Of a DNA stretch of 64,000 nucleotides, positions 8,966 through 18,523 are shown piece by piece; position 1 is the first letter of the stretch, and every line of letters begins with the position of its first letter. The position numbers and the translations under genes were made by a program. The notes beneath the pieces are model-generated. The model was not told where the DNA came from. It did not search any database and saw only the letters and a list, made by a program, of their open reading frames with translations. The stretch spans positions 4,839,501-4,903,500 of the forward strand of contig CP019636.1 in assembly GCA_002163975.1 (NCBI GenBank). The letters run 5' to 3'. The stretch is from Nostocales cyanobacterium HT-58-2. Lineage in GTDB: Bacteria > Cyanobacteriota > Cyanobacteriia > Cyanobacteriales > Nostocaceae.

Positions 8966-11900
8966 TCATTTCCCAGTATCAATATAATCACAAAGGTGGC
9001 GATCCTCCTGTGGAGAAGCAACGCTTGGGCTATCACTCATGAAGTTATTTGTCAGATAGTCGCGAACGCGATCGCACCCCATCGAAAGCAGTTCATCTAA
9101 TGCACCAAGCCGCGATAACTTAGCAATACCATTTTCTCCAACGATAGCGATGTCGCCACTAGAACTAAAACTGACACTTTTAATATTGCCTTCGCCCCAT
9201 TTCAATTCCCCCAGCTTGCTCCCCTCCAAATACCAATAATCGAGGCTTCCATCTTTTTTAGCGATCGCGGCTATGCTGCCATCATTGTTGAAATGAATAT
9301 TAGTAAAATCACGTAAATAATCCTGCAATGGAGTAGCTACTTGTTGACTTGATAACAAATCCCACATACGGATACTCTTTTCTCCGGAAGCAGAGTTTCC
9401 TATGGTAGCCACCAGTAGCTGGGGTTGCTTGTCGTCAGTTCTCCAAATGATACTCTTGAGTGGGTCGTTTCCACCTATATAAAATTTATTTTCTTGCTTG
9501 CTCAACAAGTTCAATACGCAAACAACATTGTCATTTTCAATAAATGCTAATTGTTCATCATCTGGGCTAAAGCGTAGTTGACTTGCAGAAGCATACTGCC
9601 CAGGGAATTCTGTCAACTGATTACCTAATAAATCTAATAGACGGATAGTTCCTTTGTCTAAAATCGCCAATTGCTTGCCATTAGGGCTAAAACTCACCTG
9701 ACCTTGAGGGTCATACTGTTTTTTAAATGCCTTCAACTCCTTGCCCGACAAATCCAACAAGCGGACTACACCATCTTTTCCAAGAGTCACCAGTTGCTTA
9801 CCATCCTTGTCAAAATCAACACTTGTTACCAAAACAGGAAGTTGTTTAAATATGCTTAACTGTGGACTGAGCACGTTCCACACGTTAACATTGCCGTCAG
9901 CGCTTCCAGTAACTAGTACTGTGCCATCTGATTTAAAATTGATGCTGGTGATTTGGCTTTGATGCCCTTTAAATCCTGGTTCCTCTTGTTTGCCAAACCA
10001 GTCCCTTAAACGAACGGTGCCATCATCAAAGCCTGTAGTAGCAAGGTGTTTGCCGTCTCGGCTAAAACTCACGATGATGTCTTTTCCCAAGGGCCAGAAG
10101 TAGTTGTTCTCCCAATTCCATAACTGGCTAGAAACTCTGTCGGTAGCAGATGCATAGATAATCACCACTCGCCTACCATCGGGGCTAATGATTGCTTCAT
10201 CAACTGGGGCAGGAGGTGTGAATTTACCCAACTCTTTACCCACAGAGTCCCATAAACAGACAATGCGGTTATCTTTACTAATGGTAACTCGCAGTAGCTG
10301 ACCATTAGGGTCAAAACTAACACCGATAACCCTGCTTTGAGCTTCATTAAATTCCTGCAAATTGTTCCCAGAAGCGTCCCACAAGCGCGCAACCCCATCC
10401 TTTGCAACGCTAGCTAATCTCCTGCCATCTGGACTAAAAGCTACACTTTTTATGGGTGCTTGATGGGCTCTGAATTCTGTTTGCCGTTTTTGTTCCCAAT
10501 CCCATAAGGTGATGATACCATCATTGCGAGCTATGGCAAGTCTGCTGGTATCGGGACTAAAAACTAGTTTTGTCACTAAGCCTTGAGGTAGTTTCACCGT
10601 AGCTAATACTTGACTGTTTTTATTCAAAACGCGAACAGTGCCATTGTTTTCAGCAGTAGCTAGCAGTAATTTGCCTTCCTTCCAAAAAACATTTTCAACC
10701 TGACCTGTATCCACTTTCAGGCTGTTTTGTTCTCTTACCGTATAAAAAGCTTTTCGCAGCGTTCTCGTGACTTGAATTTGGTCTTGCTCTTCTGGCTTCA
10801 GTAACTGCAAAAGTGGGTGTTTCAAAGATTTCCCTGCTTGTAAACTCAATACCAAGGCATCTAAAATCGGCTGATTTGATTGGAGTTTGGTTTCTGAAGA
10901 TTCTCTTGCAGCACGTGTTTGTTCTATTTCTGCTTCTCTTTGACTAACTAAAGACCAGAAAAGTAGACCGCTCAATCCTAGCATGACCCCAAAAGCAATA
11001 CGCCAACGCCAAGCGACATTCTTGCGTTTTTGCCGGACACTATGCTGGACAAACTCTGCTTCTAATTGGTTAAACCAATCGTTACTAGAATTGAGTTTTT
11101 CATTCAAGACATCCAGGTAGGGATTAGCATTCCAAAGAAACTGTGCTGGTTTCTCTTTTGGACGTTTTTGCTGATTTGCTGTTTGTCGCCATAGTTGAAC
11201 AAACTCAGTTTTTACTTTATTAAACAAATTTTCGACGGAGTAAAATCTCTGATCCAACCAATCCAGGAAAACGTCAACTTTTCCTTGATGATCTAATGAC
11301 TGTTCCTTACTTCTCCACTCCTGGGCAGCCGATGTCAAGCGCCGTTGTAGAATTAAACTTTCTTCATCATCTTGTTTCCAAGTTAGCAGCTTTTGCCAAC
11401 CCCGGACTAAAGCATCATGGGCTGGTTCTACATAAGGTTTCCCCTCAGTATCTTGTCCTTCAACCAACAGACGTGCAGCCGTAAAGCGCTGAATCACCTC
11501 TATGACTCGTTGGTTTTCTGGTTCCGGGTACTCCAGTTCAGATAATGGTACACGTCTGCGAGCTAATTCACCTCCACCCACTGCCACCATTCGCAGCATG
11601 ACGTTACGGATAACCTGTGCGTAAGCTTTATCCTGTTGAACCAACTTCTCATATTCACTGTCAGCTCTTTGGGTAAGACTGCGCGTGACTCCCCCCAGTT
11701 CTTCATAATCTTGTTGAGTAATAGCTCGGTTGTCCCTTGTCCCTTCTCTAACAGCCCTTAAATACTTGAGGTAGAGTTCACTTAAAGTAAAAGAAAGTAG
11801 TGGTAGGGCACCAGGCATTTGGACAACTTCATCTATTAATTTGTCTACTAAATTATGCGGTTCAAAATACATGACCCGTGCCGAAGCTGGTTCTTCAATA

Positions 11901-13393
11901 CATGATCGCAACTCCTCCCGTGTCATTGCAGGCACAATAAATCTAGCAGAAGTCCAATATAACTCTAAGGCAGAATTTCTAAATTGGGGTTCAAAGTCAC
12001 TGCGCAGTGTCAGTACAATTCTTAACTGCTCTGAGTAATTGGCTATTGCCTGTGCCAACAATTCCAGAAAATTTTCCCGCTCTTGGTCATCCCGACACAA
12101 AGTTATCAATTCTTCCAACTGGTCAATCACTAGTAACAGCTTTGATTGAGGATTGTTCTGACTCCAAGTCGACAAACTACCAAAAAGACTCTCGACTTTT
12201 TGCTCAGTGGTCAAGCGGGTGATTGAAGTCGCCGCCAAGTTTGCAGATATCAGTGCATTGTTTAAAGCCTTCAACGGTGATTCCCCAGGACGGATAGTAG
12301 CTAAGATGTGCCACTGCTGCTGATTTGAATTTTTCTGTAGCTGCTTAAGGTAGGGAATCAAACCCGCCTTGACTAAGCTAGATTTACCCGTTCCAGAAGC
12401 CCCCAGCACCATAGTCAAGGACCGTTTACTAACGAATTCATATAATTTTTCAGTCAAGGCTTGTCTGCCAAAAAATAGGTGGGTGTCTTCTTCATCAAAT
12501 GACTGTAAGCCTTGATACGGGTTTTGCGATTCATCTAGGGGTGGTGCTGGGGGTAAGTTCAGTTGATGCCCGGGCGTGAGGAAAATATACTCACCTTTAT
12601 CGTGCTTTTTGAGAGGCCAAATTCCAGGAGTTTGCCGTCGTATATTGCTTACTGTTGCTCTTTCAACGCGATCGCGCAAATATAAATACAATTCAGTAGC
12701 TGTAATCACCCCATCTCCAGGGGGTTTGCCCTTTTCCGCAGGCGGATAAATATCAGCCCCACCTGCTAACGCTTCCAGTAATGCCGCAGCAAAGGGAGAA
12801 TGCCCGCCAACTCGACCACGAGAAGTATTTAGATTGAATGCATCTGTAGCTTTTTGGTCGTAGGCGGCAGAGGTAATGACTTGCCAAGCTGGATCTTGGA
12901 TAAAGCGCTCATAACGCTCTTGGTGAAGAACTTCTGGTGCGCTTAACAAATCTCTCGTACTCGACCAGCGAAAGGCTCCAGCAAAGCAACAATCGAGGAT
13001 ACCTAGAAAATGACGGCACGGAAATTCGCTCAAACATTCCTGCAACTTGGTCATTGGTAGGTAGCTTTGAGTGTTTCCTTGTTTGGCATCTTGTGGGATC
13101 AAATAACCAGCAGGACCATCTTCACCATTGAGAGCAATTCCATGACCAGCAAAGTAAAATAGCAGTCGGTCATCTGACCTGACTTGTTGTGGAAGAGTTG
13201 TTTCCAACAGGTGAAGAAGGTTTTTCAGGGTCGCTATCTTATCCAAGCACACCCACACCTGATATCCATGGCTTTCGCGCAGAATTTCCACCAGCTTTTT
13301 GGCGTCATTCACAGCGTTGTTCAGGGGGGGAATTCCATTGTCATAATTATTTATGCCAATCACAAAGGCGAGGTTGCGTGCAAACTCAGACAT
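8966..13393 (-). CDS. Caspase-like protease fused to STAND NTPase and WD40 repeats
   Basis: 1475 aa. Residues 1-275 are a caspase (C14) domain with dyad His84 (YFAGHG) and Cys136 (LDCCFAG). A STAND-type NTPase follows: P-loop GASGTGKSS at 331-339 and Walker B LLLVIDQLEEL. A single hydrophobic helix (IAFGVMLGLSGLLFWSLV) near residue 800 may anchor it in a membrane. From about residue 890 there are many WD40-like repeats (VAFSPDGRRLASVAKDG, ARLWD). Such proteins are thought to sense via the propeller, oligomerise via STAND and activate the protease; that is family-level inference. Start has AGGAG upstream. A paralogue lies directly upstream on the same strand. Confidence 0.92.
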   Translation of the reverse strand: MSEFARNLAFVIGINNYDNGIPPLNNAVNDAKKLVEILRESHGYQVWVCLDKIATLKNLLHLLETTLPQQVRSDDRLLFYFAGHGIALNGEDGPAGYLIPQDAKQGNTQSYLPMTKLQECLSEFPCRHFLGILDCCFAGAFRWSSTRDLLSAPEVLHQERYERFIQDPAWQVITSAAYDQKATDAFNLNTSRGRVGGHSPFAAALLEALAGGADIYPPAEKGKPPGDGVITATELYLYLRDRVERATVSNIRRQTPGIWPLKKHDKGEYIFLTPGHQLNLPPAPPLDESQNPYQGLQSFDEEDTHLFFGRQALTEKLYEFVSKRSLTMVLGASGTGKSSLVKAGLIPYLKQLQKNSNQQQWHILATIRPGESPLKALNNALISANLAATSITRLTTEQKVESLFGSLSTWSQNNPQSKLLLVIDQLEELITLCRDDQERENFLELLAQAIANYSEQLRIVLTLRSDFEPQFRNSALELYWTSARFIVPAMTREELRSCIEEPASARVMYFEPHNLVDKLIDEVVQMPGALPLLSFTLSELYLKYLRAVREGTRDNRAITQQDYEELGGVTRSLTQRADSEYEKLVQQDKAYAQVIRNVMLRMVAVGGGELARRRVPLSELEYPEPENQRVIEVIQRFTAARLLVEGQDTEGKPYVEPAHDALVRGWQKLLTWKQDDEESLILQRRLTSAAQEWRSKEQSLDHQGKVDVFLDWLDQRFYSVENLFNKVKTEFVQLWRQTANQQKRPKEKPAQFLWNANPYLDVLNEKLNSSNDWFNQLEAEFVQHSVRQKRKNVAWRWRIAFGVMLGLSGLLFWSLVSQREAEIEQTRAARESSETKLQSNQPILDALVLSLQAGKSLKHPLLQLLKPEEQDQIQVTRTLRKAFYTVREQNSLKVDTGQVENVFWKEGKLLLATAENNGTVRVLNKNSQVLATVKLPQGLVTKLVFSPDTSRLAIARNDGIITLWDWEQKRQTEFRAHQAPIKSVAFSPDGRRLASVAKDGVARLWDASGNNLQEFNEAQSRVIGVSFDPNGQLLRVTISKDNRIVCLWDSVGKELGKFTPPAPVDEAIISPDGRRVVIIYASATDRVSSQLWNWENNYFWPLGKDIIVSFSRDGKHLATTGFDDGTVRLRDWFGKQEEPGFKGHQSQITSINFKSDGTVLVTGSADGNVNVWNVLSPQLSIFKQLPVLVTSVDFDKDGKQLVTLGKDGVVRLLDLSGKELKAFKKQYDPQGQVSFSPNGKQLAILDKGTIRLLDLLGNQLTEFPGQYASASQLRFSPDDEQLAFIENDNVVCVLNLLSKQENKFYIGGNDPLKSIIWRTDDKQPQLLVATIGNSASGEKSIRMWDLLSSQQVATPLQDYLRDFTNIHFNNDGSIAAIAKKDGSLDYWYLEGSKLGELKWGEGNIKSVSFSSSGDIAIVGENGIAKLSRLGALDELLSMGCDRVRDYLTNNFMSDSPSVASPQEDRHLCDYIDTGK

Positions 13394-13601
13394 AGCATCC
13401 TAGCTCCTTTTTTCACTTAAGTGTGACCAGTCTGCTTCTGCAAGAAAATAGGTGGAACTGTATGCAGCTTCCTCAAAGATGGCAAATTAGCAATCGCTCT
13501 TCTCTATATATAGCTCTTACCTTCAACATTTGATCGCTGGCAGTCTGATATTGCCCGTGATATGATATGTTTCCCGTATCATATGCGATATAAAAAACAT
13601 A

Positions 13602-13745
13602 CGTTTCGTGTTTGATACAGATGTAATTGTCGCCGCTATGCGAAGTCCGAGGGGAGCCTCAGCAGCTTTGCTATTAGCAGCATTAGCGATCTCTTTTGGA
13701 AGGAACTTGGCTACTTGTCGCACAGATGGCGATCGCTCTCACTAA
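13602..13745 (+). pseudogene. Possible N-terminal relic of a PIN-family toxin
   Basis: A short frame reads RFVFDTDVIVAAMRSPRGAS, AALLLAAL, which matches the first strand and loop of PIN-family toxins (V-x-D-T-N-V-x-V-S-A-x-x-S-P-x-G). The frame then degenerates, has no start codon and runs into the 3' end of the caspase gene on the other strand. It is a weak call. Confidence 0.35.
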
Positions 13746-16700
13746 CATTGGGGTTATTCTGCAAATAGTCACGCGCCCAAGCGCAAGCGTACCTCAGTAG
13801 CTGATCGAGATCTAGATTTTCCTCCCATTTCCAGAGAATTACAGTCTGGTCAGAACTTGCTGAAGCAATGGTTTTTCCATCAGGGCTGAAAGCAACTTTG
13901 ACAACCGCATTTTCATGACCTGACAACTTTTTCCGCAATGTGCCGTCACTCGTCCAGAGTTTCACTGTCCCGTCATAACTCGCCGTAGCAATCATCCCGT
14001 CACGGCTGAAAGCGACGGCGCTTACTGCCTTCTCATGACCTGACAAAGTTTTCAAAGGTGTACCATCGCTCTTCCAAAGTTTCACCGTTCCGTCAGCACT
14101 TGCCGAGGCGAGTATCTGGCTATTAGGGCTGAAAGCGACGGCGGTTACCGCATTCTTATGCCCTGACAAAGTTTTCAAAAGTGTGCCGTCGCTATTCCAG
14201 AGTTTCACCGTTCCGTCACTATTCGCCGAAGCAATTATTTGACCGTTAGGGCTGAAACTGACACCCCAAACTGGACTGTTCTGCTTATCCAGGGTTTTTA
14301 GTAACTTCCCGTCGCCGCTATTAAAGAGTTGTACTTTCCCATCTCCACCAGCCGTAGCAATCATCTGGCTGTCAGGGCTAAAACTCAATCCTTTCACTTC
14401 ACTATGATTGAGCTCACCCACATGTCCTTCTAGAAATGAACCTCTTTCCCTACGGGTGCCATCTGAGTTATGAATTTGGACTCCCCTGTCCCACGCCGCT
14501 GTGGTAATCATCTGTCCGTTAGGGCTAAAAGCGACTGCGGTAATCGGACCACCATGCCATTTATAAGTTTTTTGCAATGTGCCGTCTGGGTTCCAGAGTG
14601 TGAGCCAACCGTGTCCATTTGTTGTAGCAATTGTCTTTCCATTGGGGCTATAAGCGACTGCGTAAACCTGCTCGTTATGTGACAGGGCTTTCAGTGAGCT
14701 TCCGCCTAGCTGCCAAAGTTTTACCGTCCCGTCATCGCTTGCCGAGGCAATCATCTTGCCGTCATGGCTGAAAGCGACCGCACGAACCACATCTTCATGC
14801 CCTGCAAGGGTATTGAGTAGTGTGCCATCAAACGTGCCATCAGTAGTAGGCTGCCAGAGTTTGACCGTATTGTCACTACTCGCCGAGGCAATTATCTGAC
14901 TGTCGGGGTTAAAATTGACCTCCCATACCGCATCGCTATGCCCTACAAGATTTTTGTCCAACGTGCCGTCCATCTTCCAGAGTTTGACGATTTTATCCAC
15001 ACCCCCCGTGGCAATCATCTTTCCATCTGGGCTGAAATTAATGGTGTTGACCGCCCCGTAATGACCTTCAAGCTTTTTATGCCAGGTGCCGTCGCTCTTC
15101 CAGAGCGTAGCACCATACCACCCCGATGCAGCAACCATCTGTCCGTCGGAACTTATTGCCACCGCCTGTTGCACACCATTCATATCCCCTTCCAGAGTTT
15201 TTAATAAGGTGCCGTTCTCTACATTCCAGATTTGCACTGTCCCGATTTTTTCCTGTTTTTCATTCACTTCCATATTGGCTGTGGCAAGTGTCTTTCCGTC
15301 CCCGCTGAAAGCAAGTGCAGATGTAATGCCGCGTCGCCCGGACAAGCTGATGAGCGGTTGATCGCCCGCGAGACTCAAGAGTATGACACGATCCCTAGCA
15401 GTCAATGCCACGATCTTCTTAGTGGAATTGAATGCGACGGCAGAGATAGGGATGCGGTACACGCCGTCTTTGGTGTTAAAGAAGAGAAGTAGGCTACCCA
15501 TATAATCTAAGGCAACGATCTGGTGATCGGCACTCGAAGCAACTACTGGGACAGATTTCTGAGCATTAGTCTTGGAAGTGAGTTGAACTTGCCGTCCGTT
15601 ATGTGGCCACAGTATTGACGAGCCATCTGGTTTCCAGAGTTGCACTGTCCCGTCGCTTAGACTCCTTAGTGTAGCAATCATTTGGTCATCAGGGCTGAAA
15701 GCAACTGCGCTAATACCATTACCCACCTGTAAACGGTTATTTTCTTTAACTCCATAAAGAACCTTTTGCAAGGTTTTTTTCACTTGATTGCCTAACTTAG
15801 AGTCAGGAAAGACAGCTTGCCAAAATGACTGCTTGAGTGCTTCCCCTGTCCGTAAACTTGTTATCATTGCCTCTAATTCTTGATGAGAGAGCAATTGTGA
15901 GGATGAAGCTTCCCTAAGAGCATTAATTTGCTGTATTTCTGATGTTCGCCACTGATATCCAGCAAAAATGGCGAATCCACTCAAAACCAGAATGACTCCA
16001 GTCACAGAGCTAATTAAGCGACGACGATTGTTTCGCCTTCTTTGCAAACTGCGCTGGACAAACTCAGTTTCTACCTGGTTCAACCAGTTGTTGTTGGGTG
16101 AGTTGAGCACCTCCTTCTGTAATACATCGAGATAGGGGTCACCTTGCCAAAGATACTCTGTCTGTTGCTTGCTTTTCCACTCAACAGCAGCAGGCGTTAA
16201 ACGGCGTTGCAGTCTTAAATTTTTCTCCTCTTTTACCCAATTCTGCAACCTTTGCCAACCCCGCACCAAAGCATCATGGGCAGGTTCCACATAAGATTTG
16301 TCTTCGGCATCTGTCCCACCAACCAGTAGGCGTGCATCACTAAAGCGCTTAATCACCTCTGTTACCTGCGGTTGCATTGCCTCCGGATACTCTAGTTCCG
16401 ACATGGGTACTTGTCTGCGTCCTATTTGCCCACCCCCAAGGGCAACCATCCGCAGCATCACATGACGTACAGTTTGCTCGTAAGCTGGGTTCAGTTCCAC
16501 GAGTGCTTTATACTCCTGGTCAGCGCGTTGCGTTAGAGATTGGATCACCCCTCCCAATTCTTCATAATCTGCTTGAGTCAGAGCGCGGTCAATGGTTATA
16601 CTGTTGTTACTTGCCTCGCGCTGTCGCCTTAAATACTTCAAGTACATCTCCCTCAAGGCGAAGGACAGCAGTGGCAATGCTCCTGGCATATCCGCCACTT

Positions 16701-18294
16701 CATCAATCAATTGGTCTACCAAACTATGCGGATCGAAATACATCACGCGTGCTTCTGCTGGTTTCTCAATTGCTTGGCTTAATTCTGTTCGCGACATTGC
16801 AGGCACAATAAATCGCGCTACTTTCCAATTATTCTTTATGGCGGTGTTTCCCAACTCAAGGGCATTAGGAAGCAATTGTAAGATAGAGTCTCGCAGCTGG
16901 GGTTCAAAATCGGAGCGCAGCGTAATCACCACCCGTAATTGCTGAGGATAAGTGGCGATCGCCTGACCTAATTGCCTAAAAAACTCCTTACGTTCCTTCT
17001 CATCCCGGCACAGGGTAATCAGTTCTTCACTCTGATCAATACATAGTAGTAGCTTGGAGTTGGGGTTGTTAGTTGCCCAAACTTTGATACTCTCGGCAAG
17101 GTTCTTGACAGCTTGCCCAAAAGAAGCATTGGGAACTTCTATTTCTGGCAATTTGGCATTTTTGAGCGCAATATTCAACGCCCGCAATGGAAATTCACCA
17201 GGACGTATAGTTGACAAAATGTACCATTGCTCCATAGTTGACTTTCGCAGTAGAGGAATTAATCCCGCTTTCACTAAGCTTGACTTCCCGGAACCGGAAG
17301 CACCCAATACCACGGTGAGGGGATTAGTGGTCATAAACTTGTGCAGCTTTTCTATAAGCGCAGTTCTACCAAAAAACAGATCACTGTGTTTTTCCTCAAA
17401 GGATTGCAAACCGCGATAAGGGTTTTGCGATTCATCCAAAGGGGGTGCGGGCGGTAAGTTCAGTACGTGTCCGGGAGTCAGGAAAATATACTCGCCTTTA
17501 TCATGCTTGTTCAGTGCCCAAATCCCTGGAGTTTGCCGTAAGCGATGTTTTTCAGTGGCTAACTCAACGCGATCGCGCAAATATAAGTACAATTCAGTAG
17601 CAGTAATCACCCCATCTCCAGGGGGCTTACCACTAGTAGCTGGAGGATAAGCATCAGCCCCTCCTGCCAGTGCTTCAAACAACGCAGCAGCAAACGGAGA
17701 ATGATTGCCAATTTCACCGCGATCAATGTTGAGACTGAAAGCATCTAAAGCTTTTTGGTCGGAGGCGGCGCTAGTTATCACCTGCCATGCTGGGTCAGTT
17801 ATAAAGCGGTCATAGCGTTCCTGATGAATGACCTCTGGTGTAGATAACAAATCTCTCGTCGAAGACCAGCGAAAAGCGCCAGCAAAACAGCAGTCGAGGA
17901 TTCCTAGAAAATGACGGCAATGCAAGTTACTCAGGCATTCATGTACCTGAGTCATTGGTAGGTAGGTTTTGGTGTCTCCCAAGTTGGCATCTTGGGGAAT
18001 TAAATAACCATGTGGACCATCCTCACTATTCAAGGCAATGCCATGACCAGCAAAGTAAAATAGCAAGCGATCGTCTGGTTTCACTTGTTGTGGAAGAGTT
18101 TTCTCGAATAAATCCTTCAGGTTCTTGAGAGTTGCTAGTTGATCTAAGCACACCCACACCTGATATCGGTGCTGTTCGCGCAGAATTTCCACCAACTTTT
18201 TGGCATCATTCACAGCAGTGTGCAAGGGGGGAACGCCGTTGCCATAATTGTTAATTCCAATCACAAATGCCATATTGCGTGCAAATTCTGGCAT
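13711..18294 (-). CDS. Second caspase-STAND-WD40 protein
   Basis: 1527 aa from MPEFARNMAF, paralogous to the protein at 8966-13393, which starts MSEFARNLAF. His84 (YFAGHG) and Cys136 (LDCCFAG) form the caspase dyad. The STAND P-loop is GASGSGKSSLVKAG and the Walker B is LLLCIDQSEEL. A hydrophobic helix (SSVTGVILVLSGFAIFAGY) precedes roughly 14 WD40 repeats, several nearly identical (TVKLWKSDGTPLKTLSGHE). AGGAGG lies 7 nt before this ATG; an ATG one codon earlier (18297) is also possible. The high similarity between neighbouring blades suggests recent repeat amplification. Confidence 0.92.
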   Translation of the reverse strand: MPEFARNMAFVIGINNYGNGVPPLHTAVNDAKKLVEILREQHRYQVWVCLDQLATLKNLKDLFEKTLPQQVKPDDRLLFYFAGHGIALNSEDGPHGYLIPQDANLGDTKTYLPMTQVHECLSNLHCRHFLGILDCCFAGAFRWSSTRDLLSTPEVIHQERYDRFITDPAWQVITSAASDQKALDAFSLNIDRGEIGNHSPFAAALFEALAGGADAYPPATSGKPPGDGVITATELYLYLRDRVELATEKHRLRQTPGIWALNKHDKGEYIFLTPGHVLNLPPAPPLDESQNPYRGLQSFEEKHSDLFFGRTALIEKLHKFMTTNPLTVVLGASGSGKSSLVKAGLIPLLRKSTMEQWYILSTIRPGEFPLRALNIALKNAKLPEIEVPNASFGQAVKNLAESIKVWATNNPNSKLLLCIDQSEELITLCRDEKERKEFFRQLGQAIATYPQQLRVVITLRSDFEPQLRDSILQLLPNALELGNTAIKNNWKVARFIVPAMSRTELSQAIEKPAEARVMYFDPHSLVDQLIDEVADMPGALPLLSFALREMYLKYLRRQREASNNSITIDRALTQADYEELGGVIQSLTQRADQEYKALVELNPAYEQTVRHVMLRMVALGGGQIGRRQVPMSELEYPEAMQPQVTEVIKRFSDARLLVGGTDAEDKSYVEPAHDALVRGWQRLQNWVKEEKNLRLQRRLTPAAVEWKSKQQTEYLWQGDPYLDVLQKEVLNSPNNNWLNQVETEFVQRSLQRRRNNRRRLISSVTGVILVLSGFAIFAGYQWRTSEIQQINALREASSSQLLSHQELEAMITSLRTGEALKQSFWQAVFPDSKLGNQVKKTLQKVLYGVKENNRLQVGNGISAVAFSPDDQMIATLRSLSDGTVQLWKPDGSSILWPHNGRQVQLTSKTNAQKSVPVVASSADHQIVALDYMGSLLLFFNTKDGVYRIPISAVAFNSTKKIVALTARDRVILLSLAGDQPLISLSGRRGITSALAFSGDGKTLATANMEVNEKQEKIGTVQIWNVENGTLLKTLEGDMNGVQQAVAISSDGQMVAASGWYGATLWKSDGTWHKKLEGHYGAVNTINFSPDGKMIATGGVDKIVKLWKMDGTLDKNLVGHSDAVWEVNFNPDSQIIASASSDNTVKLWQPTTDGTFDGTLLNTLAGHEDVVRAVAFSHDGKMIASASDDGTVKLWQLGGSSLKALSHNEQVYAVAYSPNGKTIATTNGHGWLTLWNPDGTLQKTYKWHGGPITAVAFSPNGQMITTAAWDRGVQIHNSDGTRRERGSFLEGHVGELNHSEVKGLSFSPDSQMIATAGGDGKVQLFNSGDGKLLKTLDKQNSPVWGVSFSPNGQIIASANSDGTVKLWNSDGTLLKTLSGHKNAVTAVAFSPNSQILASASADGTVKLWKSDGTPLKTLSGHEKAVSAVAFSRDGMIATASYDGTVKLWTSDGTLRKKLSGHENAVVKVAFSPDGKTIASASSDQTVILWKWEENLDLDQLLRYACAWARDYLQNNPNVSESDRHLCDK

Positions 18295-18523
18295 CATGCA
18301 ACCTCCTGTGTGAGTTGTTTGTTGCTTGGGGAAAAGGAGCAAAAACCAACAGAACCTAATTTCTTCTTAATACCCAATAGTAATTAGCCAAACGGATGTG
18401 TCTTCTCGACTTTATCCATTCGGTGAAATTTCAAACTAAAGCTAAGCCTCAAAGCCAACCTTAGCTATCTTCTAAATAGCTGTCATGATAATTTAGTTAT
18501 GCACTATGGCTTATGCACTATGG

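Noticed and set aside
13523..13723. 66-codon minus-strand frame between the two caspase genes
   Set aside because: The opposite strand shows PIN-toxin-like words, so this frame is a shadow.
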